Shown here: in pieces, positions 30,701-37,547 of the stretch
Layout: each line of letters starts with the position of its first letter
How positions within the stretch are numbered: position 1 is the first letter of the stretch
IMG/VR virus record: IMGVR_UViG_3300045116_000102
Span: 1-37,547 of that record
Strand: one strand, 5' to 3'
Source of the DNA: a virus
Length of the DNA stretch: 37,547 bases
Notes under the pieces: generated by a model
What the model was told of the DNA's origin: nothing
What the model saw: the letters and a program-made list of their open reading frames with translations, nothing else
The model's database searches: none
Made by a program: the position numbers and the translations under genes

Positions 30701-31156
30701 ATGGCTGACCTTTACACAACCGGTGTGGTGACGATTTTTGGGGCCAACGGAACCGTCGCGTTGAGCGGGGTGATTGCCGCAAGTGCGATGTCCTCGATCG
30801 ACTTCCGAGACGACACGACCGTTGTCGAGCAGAAAAACGGCGTTAACAAGACGGTAGGACTGGCCGCGCACCGGTTCCTTCAGGACATCAACTTGAGGTT
30901 CTACCCGATTCCGCTAGGCTCCGCCGACACCGACTTCCAGAACATCAACCTTCCTGCCGTGTTCTCCACGGTGCGGCTGACCAGGAACACGCCAGCCACC
31001 GGCCCGGGGCAACTTCCGACCGAGGTGGCGGGCATGACGGGTGTAGATTACTCCGACTACACTTACATGGGGGGCGGCACCATAACGCTGGCCCAGGAAG
31101 GATTCGCGGTCATGACGCTTCCATGCCGGCGATACGCCGCGATTACTCCAGCCTGA
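30701..31156 (+). CDS. Tail tube-like protein 2
   Basis: A 151-aa protein with GGAGGA before the ATG. It aligns with its neighbours: VVTIFGANGTVAL, IDFRDDTTVVEQKNGVNKTV, INLRFYPIPLG, YMGGGTITLAQEGFAVMTLP and CRRYA. It differs from copy 1 mainly in the central loop. Confidence 0.55.
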   Translation: MADLYTTGVVTIFGANGTVALSGVIAASAMSSIDFRDDTTVVEQKNGVNKTVGLAAHRFLQDINLRFYPIPLGSADTDFQNINLPAVFSTVRLTRNTPATGPGQLPTEVAGMTGVDYSDYTYMGGGTITLAQEGFAVMTLPCRRYAAITPA

Positions 31157-31157
31157 C

Positions 31158-31613
31158 GTGGACCTGCTCATCATTGGCGAGACGACTATTTTCGGCGTCA
31201 CTGGGTCGGCCCAGATTGACGGTTGGTCGATCATCGACATGACGTCCATGACGCTGCGCGATTCGTTTTCGTTGGCCGAGCAGTTGGACCTGGCCGGTGA
31301 CATTATACGGGTGACGCCATGGAAGAACCAGCACGATGTGACGATAGCATTCTACCCAGTGTCTGCGGACATGTCCCAAATCGACATGCCCCAGCCAATG
31401 TCCAGAGTGGCGATTTCTGCGCGGCCCGGGTACGCAATGCCCAAGGTGTTCGCCCATGACGACTGGCGCTACGTCGGGGAGGGCGAAATTCAGATGACGA
31501 ACACCGGGCTCATGGTGATGCACCTGCCACTGCGACGTTGGAACCCGCTCCACGGGAAGCAGCTTTACAAGGACGGTCAGCCCTACACCCCGCTGTACAC
31601 CCCGCCGGCATGA
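31158..31613 (+). CDS. Tail tube-like protein 3
   Basis: A 151-aa protein from GTG. The same scaffold is present: ETTIFGVTGSAQIDG, MTLRDSFSLAEQLDLAGDII, VTIAFYPVSA, WRYVGEGEIQMTNTGLMVMH and LPLRRW. It lacks the Cys of the LPC motif and has an extra Pro-rich end (GQPYTPLYTPPA). ATGA overlap with the next gene. Confidence 0.55.
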   Translation: MDLLIIGETTIFGVTGSAQIDGWSIIDMTSMTLRDSFSLAEQLDLAGDIIRVTPWKNQHDVTIAFYPVSADMSQIDMPQPMSRVAISARPGYAMPKVFAHDDWRYVGEGEIQMTNTGLMVMHLPLRRWNPLHGKQLYKDGQPYTPLYTPPA

Positions 31614-32215
31614 CGAACGAAGAGCAATTTTTGCGGGTCATCTTCCCTCCAACCCACAGGGTGGCCGGGCGTCGGTTGCGACCTCTGACGCTCGGCCACT
31701 ACCTGTTGTTGCAGCGGATGGGGAATCCTCTGGCCATTCTGAATGGTTTCTGGGACCACGATTGCGAGGCTGGTCATGCGGCGCAGGCACTGTTCCTCTT
31801 TACCAGAGGGTGGCGAGAAGCGTTACGCTTCTTCGAAGGCCCGGAGTTCTGGCAGCAACTGCGTTTGGCTTGGTATGCTGACCACGGCGACGCCCTGATC
31901 CAGACCGTGGTTGGGTTGCACAACCACGTCATGGATGCATTTAAGCGACCCAACACGATGGCCAAGCCCAAAGGCAGGTTCTTCGCTGTGACGAAGTTGG
32001 GGGCCCCGTACTGGATGGTGACGATAGCGCGCATGGTCGCGCAGGGTCGCACCGTAGAGCAGGCATTGGACGTTCGTGTCCAGGCGGCGCTGTGGATCAA
32101 CTCGACCGAGGATGAGGAAAACGGTGTTCTGGACTGGGTGTCGGCGGAGGAGTCGAGCATTCAGGATATGGTTCGCGAAGAGATACGACTAAGGCAGGAA
32201 GCGAACAAGGGATGA
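31610..32215 (+). CDS. Tail assembly chaperone-like protein
   Basis: A 201-aa helical protein between the tube-like genes and the tape-measure-like gene, the usual chaperone position. It begins MTNEEQFLRVIFPPTHRVAG and contains RPLTLGHYLLLQRMGNPLA, as chaperone-type proteins do. It overlaps both neighbours by ATGA. No frameshift product is evident. Confidence 0.5.
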   Translation: MTNEEQFLRVIFPPTHRVAGRRLRPLTLGHYLLLQRMGNPLAILNGFWDHDCEAGHAAQALFLFTRGWREALRFFEGPEFWQQLRLAWYADHGDALIQTVVGLHNHVMDAFKRPNTMAKPKGRFFAVTKLGAPYWMVTIARMVAQGRTVEQALDVRVQAALWINSTEDEENGVLDWVSAEESSIQDMVREEIRLRQEANKG

Positions 32216-33615
32216 TCGAGACCACCAATAAAGTCGAATTTCGCTACGAGGTCAACGCCGACGACTTTGCAGTCAAAGCCCAGAAGGTGACATCTTCTGT
32301 CACCAATATGTCGAAGGCTGTTGACGATGTGCGGCGCAAAAGCAACTTGACCGACACCGTCGATACCACAGATCGGCAGGTGGCTATCCGGAAAGAGTGG
32401 CGGGAGTTGGAGCAGCGCAGGAAAGAGTTGCGGGAGAACATGAGAGCGTTCGGTGAGAAGCCTGAAGCCGTTGCCGAACTTGCCGCCAACAAGCGTCGCG
32501 CCGCAGCTCTCGAACGTGAAGATTTAGCGATTTTTGCAAAAAGAGAGAAAGAGGAGCGGCGGGCGAATGCCGCCGAGCAAAGGCGCGTTGCTGCGGAGTT
32601 GAAAAAGCTCAAGCAGGAAGAGGCAAAAAGAGAGAAAGAGGAGCGGCGGGCGAATGCCGCCGAGCAAAGGCGCGTTGCTAAGGAGTTGAAAAAGCTCAAG
32701 CAGGAAGAGGCGAAAATAGAGAAGGAGCAAGGCAGGGATGCAGCGCGGAGGGTTTCGCTGCTTCAGCGGTTCATGAACATAGCCGGTGTAGGCAGGTTCG
32801 GTCCGAGAAGCCAGATTGGATCCATGCTGTTCGGTGGCGGTATTGGTAAGATTGGATCCATGCTGTCCGGTGGCGGTATTGGTAAGATTGGATCCATGCT
32901 GTCCGGTGGCGGTATTGGTAAGATTGGATCCATGCTGTCCGGTGGCGGTATTGGTAAGATTGAATCCATGCTGTCCGGTGGCGGTATTGGTAAGATTGGT
33001 CTTGCTGCAGTGGCATATTTAGGGAAGAAGGTTCACGACATAGTATCTGGCATAACCGAACAGGCAAGGCAATGGAAGGATGTAAAAAACCCAGCCACTT
33101 CCCTCCGGCGCGAAATGGCGACGTATGTTCCTCCTGGCGAGGCTATGGAACGGACGCGGTACTCTTCGAAGGCTGAAGCTGCACGGCTGGCGATGGAAAC
33201 TAAGTTGGGGGGTAAATTGGCTGGTATAAAAGAATGGGCGGCGAAAGGGTTCATTCACTATGTGTATGGAACAAAGGCCCTAATTCGCACCGTTGCAAAT
33301 GCCGCGAGAGGTGAAGGGTGGAATTACTCGGAGTTCGACAAAGCCAACAAAAGGCTGAAGGCTATAGGGTCGCCTGGGGGTGCTGAGTTGCGCTATTGGA
33401 TGAACACAGAAGAAGTCAGAAAGGCATCCGATGCGTACATGGCGACTGGAGAGGAGTCCGTCGGTCTGTTCGCAACGTCGGCCAGGGGACAGTCTGTCAG
33501 CTCGCAGGCACATACGATGCAGTCGCTGGTCGACGCGATCAAGAGCGCGTCTGACAACCTGGGGCGGATATCGAAAAACCTCAGCGAGCAGTCCGTCAAC
33601 AAAGGGCCGCTTTAG
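32212..33615 (+). CDS. Tape measure-like protein with internal repeats
   Basis: A 467-aa protein. The N-terminus (EFRYEVNADDFAVKAQKV) is a common tape-measure opening. Residues about 110-170 form a charged coiled coil with two 29-residue repeats (REKEERRANAAEQRRVAAEL...). Residues about 201-262 are five copies of a dodecapeptide of the type IGSMLSGGGIGK, hydrophobic and Gly-rich, perhaps membrane-active during DNA entry. A helical C-terminus follows. If it is the tape measure, its length predicts a short tail. Confidence 0.6.
   Translation: MIETTNKVEFRYEVNADDFAVKAQKVTSSVTNMSKAVDDVRRKSNLTDTVDTTDRQVAIRKEWRELEQRRKELRENMRAFGEKPEAVAELAANKRRAAALEREDLAIFAKREKEERRANAAEQRRVAAELKKLKQEEAKREKEERRANAAEQRRVAKELKKLKQEEAKIEKEQGRDAARRVSLLQRFMNIAGVGRFGPRSQIGSMLFGGGIGKIGSMLSGGGIGKIGSMLSGGGIGKIGSMLSGGGIGKIESMLSGGGIGKIGLAAVAYLGKKVHDIVSGITEQARQWKDVKNPATSLRREMATYVPPGEAMERTRYSSKAEAARLAMETKLGGKLAGIKEWAAKGFIHYVYGTKALIRTVANAARGEGWNYSEFDKANKRLKAIGSPGGAELRYWMNTEEVRKASDAYMATGEESVGLFATSARGQSVSSQAHTMQSLVDAIKSASDNLGRISKNLSEQSVNKGPL
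32536..32711 (+). repeat. 87-bp tandem repeat in the tape-measure-like gene
   Basis: Two near-identical in-frame copies begin at 32536 and 32623 with GCAAAAAGAGAGAAAGAGG, and a third degenerate beginning lies at 32710. The repeat codes a 29-residue coiled-coil segment, four heptads plus one. Confidence 0.9.
32815..32994 (+). repeat. 36-bp tandem repeat, five copies, in the tape-measure-like gene
   Basis: ATTGGATCCATGCTGTCCGG-type units start at 32815, 32851, 32887, 32923 and 32959, with a sixth partial start at 32995. Copies are nearly identical, differing by single bases (TTC/TCC, GGA/GAA), which indicates recent expansion. Confidence 0.92.
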
Positions 33616-33617
33616 AG

Positions 33618-34778
33618 ATGATTACGTTTCCGTCATACTGGACAACTCAGGAGTTCACGGAAGGGATTTCCGGCCTCGGCTATGTCGAGGAGCCGATTCA
33701 GAAGACGTTCGATCCGACGATGTGCTGGCAGCAGATCCGGACGTTCTCTGGGCCCATGGTTCAGTTCAAGCAGTTCTGGGTGTTGTTGACTGGGGATCAC
33801 GGGCACAAACCGTTCCAGGCGAGCCTCCAACCAGACGGGCCGAACATTCGGACGTCCGTCGTGTTTTACTCGAACGACTACGACGGACTCCAGGTGCGCG
33901 ATCCGTTGCTGACGACGTGGGGCATGACCTGTAACCGCGGCAACGAGCCGATTGTATCGTGTCGGAAGGCAACTTGGGCGTTCCGCAACTGCCCGGACGT
34001 GATCAGGAAGGTTCAGGTGGCGGTGGCCCTGTGGCAGAACGTGCTCAGCCCGATGACAAACACGTTTTGGAAAAGTCTGGAGGGCACCCAACCGTACACC
34101 ATCACCCAGCTTCAAAACCAGATTTTCGCGGCTGTTGTGTGCCTGAAAGCCGGCGGCAGCACCGATCTTGAGACATACACCGCCAAGGATGGTTCGGTGT
34201 ACACGCCGACTGTCGAGGACCTGTGGCACGCGGCGCAGATGTTCAGGATGCTTTGCAAGGGTGTGACGTCGTTCCCGACCTACCAATACGTCCTGCACAA
34301 GACGTCAATCTGCTTCCCGAACATCGCGGTTGAGGGCGTGTCGCTGGGGAGCGATATGCGGGCCTCGTATGATCGGGTTGGCTATGCGTTCTCGACGGTG
34401 GCGCTTCGTGAGCGTGAAACGCTGTTGACGAGCGACATTGCCTCCCTGTTGGACGTCGACCGGTTCCCGCGGTTCTGGTGGGTGAAGCAACCACCGATCA
34501 TCGAGCAGACCAGTGACGGTCGGTGGAACGTCCGTCAAGAGTGGTGGGGGTACGAGTGGTTCGAGCCGTGGATCTACCCGTGGGTGACTGGGGAGGGAGA
34601 GGTGATTGTTGACCCGGTGTTCGACCCGTCGAAGTACTACGACTCCCCCCGGGAGAACGATCCGATCCCGGCCTCGAAGACATTGTACGGGGTGAAGGAC
34701 GGGACCTGCGTGCAGTGGCCGAAAGAGCTTCAGGATGCTATCTACGGCAACCAGGACGGGACAACCGACATCGACTGA
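33618..34778 (+). CDS. Tail protein of unknown type
   Basis: A 386-aa protein following the tape-measure-like gene. It is rich in Trp, Tyr and Phe (MITFPSYWTTQEFTEGISGL, then WWVKQPPIIEQTSDG and EWWGYEWFEPWIYPWV). Position suggests a distal tail or baseplate component. I recognise no family. Its TGA overlaps the next ATG (TGATG). Confidence 0.5.
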   Translation: MITFPSYWTTQEFTEGISGLGYVEEPIQKTFDPTMCWQQIRTFSGPMVQFKQFWVLLTGDHGHKPFQASLQPDGPNIRTSVVFYSNDYDGLQVRDPLLTTWGMTCNRGNEPIVSCRKATWAFRNCPDVIRKVQVAVALWQNVLSPMTNTFWKSLEGTQPYTITQLQNQIFAAVVCLKAGGSTDLETYTAKDGSVYTPTVEDLWHAAQMFRMLCKGVTSFPTYQYVLHKTSICFPNIAVEGVSLGSDMRASYDRVGYAFSTVALRERETLLTSDIASLLDVDRFPRFWWVKQPPIIEQTSDGRWNVRQEWWGYEWFEPWIYPWVTGEGEVIVDPVFDPSKYYDSPRENDPIPASKTLYGVKDGTCVQWPKELQDAIYGNQDGTTDID

Positions 34779-34999
34779 TGAACCACCCAAGCGAGCTTAA
34801 GCCACAACCGAGAGGTCGGTTGACAACCCAGTTCAACCAAGTGTATCGGTTGACCGATGCATGCAAGGCGTCGAACCCAGGTCCCGGGGTGCTCGGAATG
34901 CAGACGGTTCATGGTCAGGCGTACAAGCAGGACCCGTTGCAGTGGGTGTACCGTGGGTTTGGTGGTGGCGGGACGTCGGGCCCAGCCCGGTGGGGGTGA
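34778..34999 (+). CDS. Small tail-region protein
   Basis: A 73-aa protein coupled by TGATG to the previous gene. It begins MNHPSELKPQPRGRLTTQFN and has a Gly-rich end (GFGGGGTSGPARWG). It is basic and Pro-containing, probably partly disordered. Function unknown. Confidence 0.45.
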   Translation: MNHPSELKPQPRGRLTTQFNQVYRLTDACKASNPGPGVLGMQTVHGQAYKQDPLQWVYRGFGGGGTSGPARWG

Positions 35000-35016
35000 G
35001 TAGAAAAAGGTGACTT

Positions 35017-35730
35017 ATGGCAATCAGTACGACATTGGCGGTCAACGTCAGCGCGTCGCTGACCTACTCCGGAAACACTCTGGCGGCAGGACTGAAATCC
35101 TCGACCCAGACATGCGGAACAACTGGCGGGTTGGCATTCCAGGACAACCCGGTGTTGACGGCAACGGCATTCAAATCCTACACAACGCTGGGGTCTTTGA
35201 CGGTGTCCACGCCGTTCGTGCTCTACGTCGAGAATCTGAGCACGGCTGGCGACTACCTTCTTCTGCCATACGATGCCACGTTGACGCAGAACGCAGCCGG
35301 CCTGGCATGGCTAACGTCCACCGCATACACGGTCGGCCAAGTGGTTACCAACGACGGTCTGTACTACAAATGTTCAACCGCCCACACGTCCCACACCTTC
35401 TTCAATACCGACCTCGGCAACTACAAGTGGCGACGATTGGTTGCGTGCGCTCCGACGATCCATGCCGACGGTCTCGCGTGGATTACCAGCAAATCGTATG
35501 CGTTGGGAAACATCGTCTCGCACGGTGGATTCTACTACGAGTGCATTGTGGCCACTTCCAGTGGGACGCTGGTCCCGCCCGAGGACGCGGAGCACTTTAG
35601 CCAAATCTCGGCCACCGTAATCCCGATGGGCAGGGCTGCTGCCATGTGGACAACCGGCACTTTTAGTTTGGTTGCCACTACAACCCCGACGACTGGCGAG
35701 TGCCGGGTGGTGGCGATTCAAGATGCCTAG
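35017..35730 (+). CDS. Virion protein with two carbohydrate-binding-like modules
   Basis: A 237-aa protein. Two related modules occur: AWLTSTAYTVGQVVTNDGLY with YKCSTAH after it, and AWITSKSYALGNIVSHGGFY with YECIVA after it. The W...Y..G..V...G..Y.C pattern is that of chitin-binding type 3 / CBM5/12-like domains. A beta-rich N-terminus and C-terminus flank them. This suggests glycan contact at the virion surface or tail tip. Fold and ligand are inferred. Confidence 0.6.
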   Translation: MAISTTLAVNVSASLTYSGNTLAAGLKSSTQTCGTTGGLAFQDNPVLTATAFKSYTTLGSLTVSTPFVLYVENLSTAGDYLLLPYDATLTQNAAGLAWLTSTAYTVGQVVTNDGLYYKCSTAHTSHTFFNTDLGNYKWRRLVACAPTIHADGLAWITSKSYALGNIVSHGGFYYECIVATSSGTLVPPEDAEHFSQISATVIPMGRAAAMWTTGTFSLVATTTPTTGECRVVAIQDA

Positions 35731-35733
35731 CCT

Positions 35734-36375
35734 ATGGCCCTAACACCGGCAACGCACAAGATCTCGCAATCGGTTTCGGGCACTCAGTTCCGCACCTACA
35801 GCGACGGTGGGTCGCCGGCGACGGTTGTGCAGGGCGTGGTCGTTACCGACCCGGACGGCAACCCGGTTGGCGGCGAGCTTGTACCGCTTCACGTCGCAGC
35901 GGTGGCGTTCGAGCACTACGAGCTGCACCAGGGGGATGCGTACTCGTACAGCGACGTAATCACGCTGGGTTCAGCCGGGACTCAGGACTACCTATTGACC
36001 GTAGCGGACGACGCCGAAATCCCGCATTTCTCCTACACCGTCGAGGGGATCTACGGCATCACGGTCGAACTCTACGAGGGTGCCGACCGCACCGGAACAA
36101 CCGCGCAGGATTCGTTCAACCGGAACCGCAACCACCCGGATGCGTCCACGCTGGCGATCCACAAGGGCACGTCCGGTGGCACAACCGATGGGACGCGCAT
36201 CATGTGGAAAAAGTCCGGCAGCGGGCCAACCGGCGGTAAGCTGTCGGGACACTCATCGGCGGCGACGGAATGGGTGCTGGCGCGCGATACCAAGTATCTG
36301 TTCCGCGTCACGTCAGCCGCAGCCTCGAACGACATTTCTGTCGAGCTCAACTACTACCTGCACGGGCTGGAGTAG
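35734..36375 (+). CDS. Phage virion surface protein
   Basis: A 213-aa protein 3 bases after its neighbour. The motif order AFEHYELHQGDAYSYSDVIT, then FNRNRNHPD and then EWVLARDTKYLFRVTSAA, ending LNYYLHGLE, is typical of a beta-sandwich virion protein found in many phages. It may decorate head or tail. The stop TAG is immediately followed by the next ATG. Confidence 0.6.
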   Translation: MALTPATHKISQSVSGTQFRTYSDGGSPATVVQGVVVTDPDGNPVGGELVPLHVAAVAFEHYELHQGDAYSYSDVITLGSAGTQDYLLTVADDAEIPHFSYTVEGIYGITVELYEGADRTGTTAQDSFNRNRNHPDASTLAIHKGTSGGTTDGTRIMWKKSGSGPTGGKLSGHSSAATEWVLARDTKYLFRVTSAAASNDISVELNYYLHGLE

Positions 36376-37547
36376 ATGCTTGAACCTCTTATCAGGCAGG
36401 CCCTTGAGGACGAATGGTCCCGGCAGGGTCGGCTCCCGGGGTACACTCGGGCGGTCTTCGCCAACCCAGGCGACCCGATCACTTCGCGACAGAAGAACCT
36501 GTTCGCGCGAGCTGTCAACGAGCGGTTAGCGTCCGGTCTCGGGGACGGTGTCTGGAGGATCGTCCAAGGCATGCTCGGCGCCAGCCGGGCCATGCTGGTT
36601 GGTGACGGTCTGCGTTTCTACCCCGAGGGGGTGTGGTCCGAGACCTACGCCGCCCTTGCCCCGGGGACTGCCCAATGGCCCTTGGTAGGGGTTGGGGAGG
36701 GAGCAGGCGGACCGAACGTCCAGAACCCTTGGATGGCATGGGTGTACGGGAACGATCAGGCCGGGCTGGAAAGCGAGGCGGCGAGGCTGTCCAACGTCCC
36801 GATGGCGTTGAATCTGTACAGTGCCGAGCTGAAGTGGCAGACGGCGAAGGCGCAACGCGGATTGAAGGACCCGGCAACGGGCTTCGAGGCGGCCCCGATG
36901 CGGGCCTTGTCGTACGAGTACGCCCGCCTCGCGTACCGGCTCGACAGCCTGTTGGGGACCAGTTACGGGGGTTTCCTTCCGGGCCCGGCGACGAAGCCCG
37001 GAGAAGCATGCTGGCCGGTGTGCGCGAGTCCGCCATGCGACATTCCGACACGGGAGAACAAGGACATCTTCTTCACTTCGACCCGGCCAGACGTTACGAC
37101 TGCCGGTCTGCACCATTCGGCGGCCTATGCCGTGCCGTGGCCTGCTGATCCGACGTTCGAAGTGTGGCAGATCCACTATGCGGGCACATGCATGACAAGT
37201 GACATGCCCGGCGCCCCGGACTACTCGCAGCACATCCTGTATTTCTGGCGGTTCCCGTTGGGGTGGGTAGTCATTCTTAATGACGGCACCGAGGACTTCT
37301 TGCCGGCTGCCGACTGGGTCCTTGGTCCATTCACTCAGGTGGACTACTTGAGCCGGGATTTCGGGGACCAGGTGCAAATGACCGTTAACGCGTTCAACCG
37401 TGAATTCCGAGGATCTGACGGGCAGCGTATCGGTGGGTACAACCTGGAGAACGCCCTGGATGCCCAGGCCTACTACACCGAACAGAACTACCTGGCCCCG
37501 GCCTATGGGACGCAGGTTGGCGAGGCAATCGAGGGTAAGTATCCGGC
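36376..37547 (+). CDS. Large virion-region protein, cut by the right edge
   Basis: ATG 36376 directly abuts the previous TAG, and the frame stays open to the last base, giving at least 390 aa. It begins MLEPLIRQALEDEWSRQGRL and contains KNLFARAVNERLASGLGDG, NNDQ-type loops and YFWRFPLGWVVILNDGTEDF. The middle is Pro/Cys-containing (CWPVCASPPC). No family is named; gene order suggests a structural or host-contact protein. Confidence 0.6.
   Translation, partial: MLEPLIRQALEDEWSRQGRLPGYTRAVFANPGDPITSRQKNLFARAVNERLASGLGDGVWRIVQGMLGASRAMLVGDGLRFYPEGVWSETYAALAPGTAQWPLVGVGEGAGGPNVQNPWMAWVYGNDQAGLESEAARLSNVPMALNLYSAELKWQTAKAQRGLKDPATGFEAAPMRALSYEYARLAYRLDSLLGTSYGGFLPGPATKPGEACWPVCASPPCDIPTRENKDIFFTSTRPDVTTAGLHHSAAYAVPWPADPTFEVWQIHYAGTCMTSDMPGAPDYSQHILYFWRFPLGWVVILNDGTEDFLPAADWVLGPFTQVDYLSRDFGDQVQMTVNAFNREFRGSDGQRIGGYNLENALDAQAYYTEQNYLAPAYGTQVGEAIEGKYP

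Overview
The window is the structural half of a tailed double-stranded DNA phage (or a prophage segment), GC-rich, with almost every gene on the + strand. The evidence is a ParB-like protein, terminase small and large subunits, a Mu-type (DUF935-like) portal, a Mu I-like protease/scaffold gene, a capsid protein, head-completion genes, three tail-tube-like paralogues, a repeat-bearing tape-measure-like protein, a large beta-helical tailspike and several virion surface proteins. Many neighbours overlap by ATGA, GTGA or TGATG, so translational coupling is the rule. Membrane and RlpA-like proteins suit a Gram-negative host, but I cannot name it. No integrase, transposase or repressor was recognised, so the lifestyle is undecided.

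Layout. 1-800: tail of a gene cut by the left edge, two short leftward ORFs, and a duplicated leader with GC hairpins. 868-4828: ParB-like protein, DUF4417-like protein, a small protein with a basic nonapeptide-repeat tail, and the terminase subunits. 5001-5279: a small conserved-looking protein. 5339-8995: 3.66 kb of GGTCNN hexamer DNA divided into 15 units, each opening with an ATG/GTG and a near-constant leader (MNQAIAINVW), continuing as Ser-Trp/Arg/Gly repeats and stopping at or beside the next start. 9023-11400: three DNA cytosine methyltransferase-like genes separated by sites with the architecture of integron attC sites, so apparently an integron-type cassette array inside phage DNA. 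The third methyltransferase also carries a second overlapping reading frame that looks like a real protein. 11409-13415: an RlpA-like secreted protein and small phage proteins. 13425-14110: a second degenerate array, of GGCNN pentamers, carrying eight GC hairpin elements. 14992-16508: a coupled string of small genes ending in a frame-disturbed RusA-like resolvase. 16563-37547: the virion genes, with the last one cut by the right edge.

The two periodic arrays, the attC-like cassettes and the dual-coded methyltransferase are the parts most likely to be new. Products are assigned from motifs and recognised family patterns only, without any database search.
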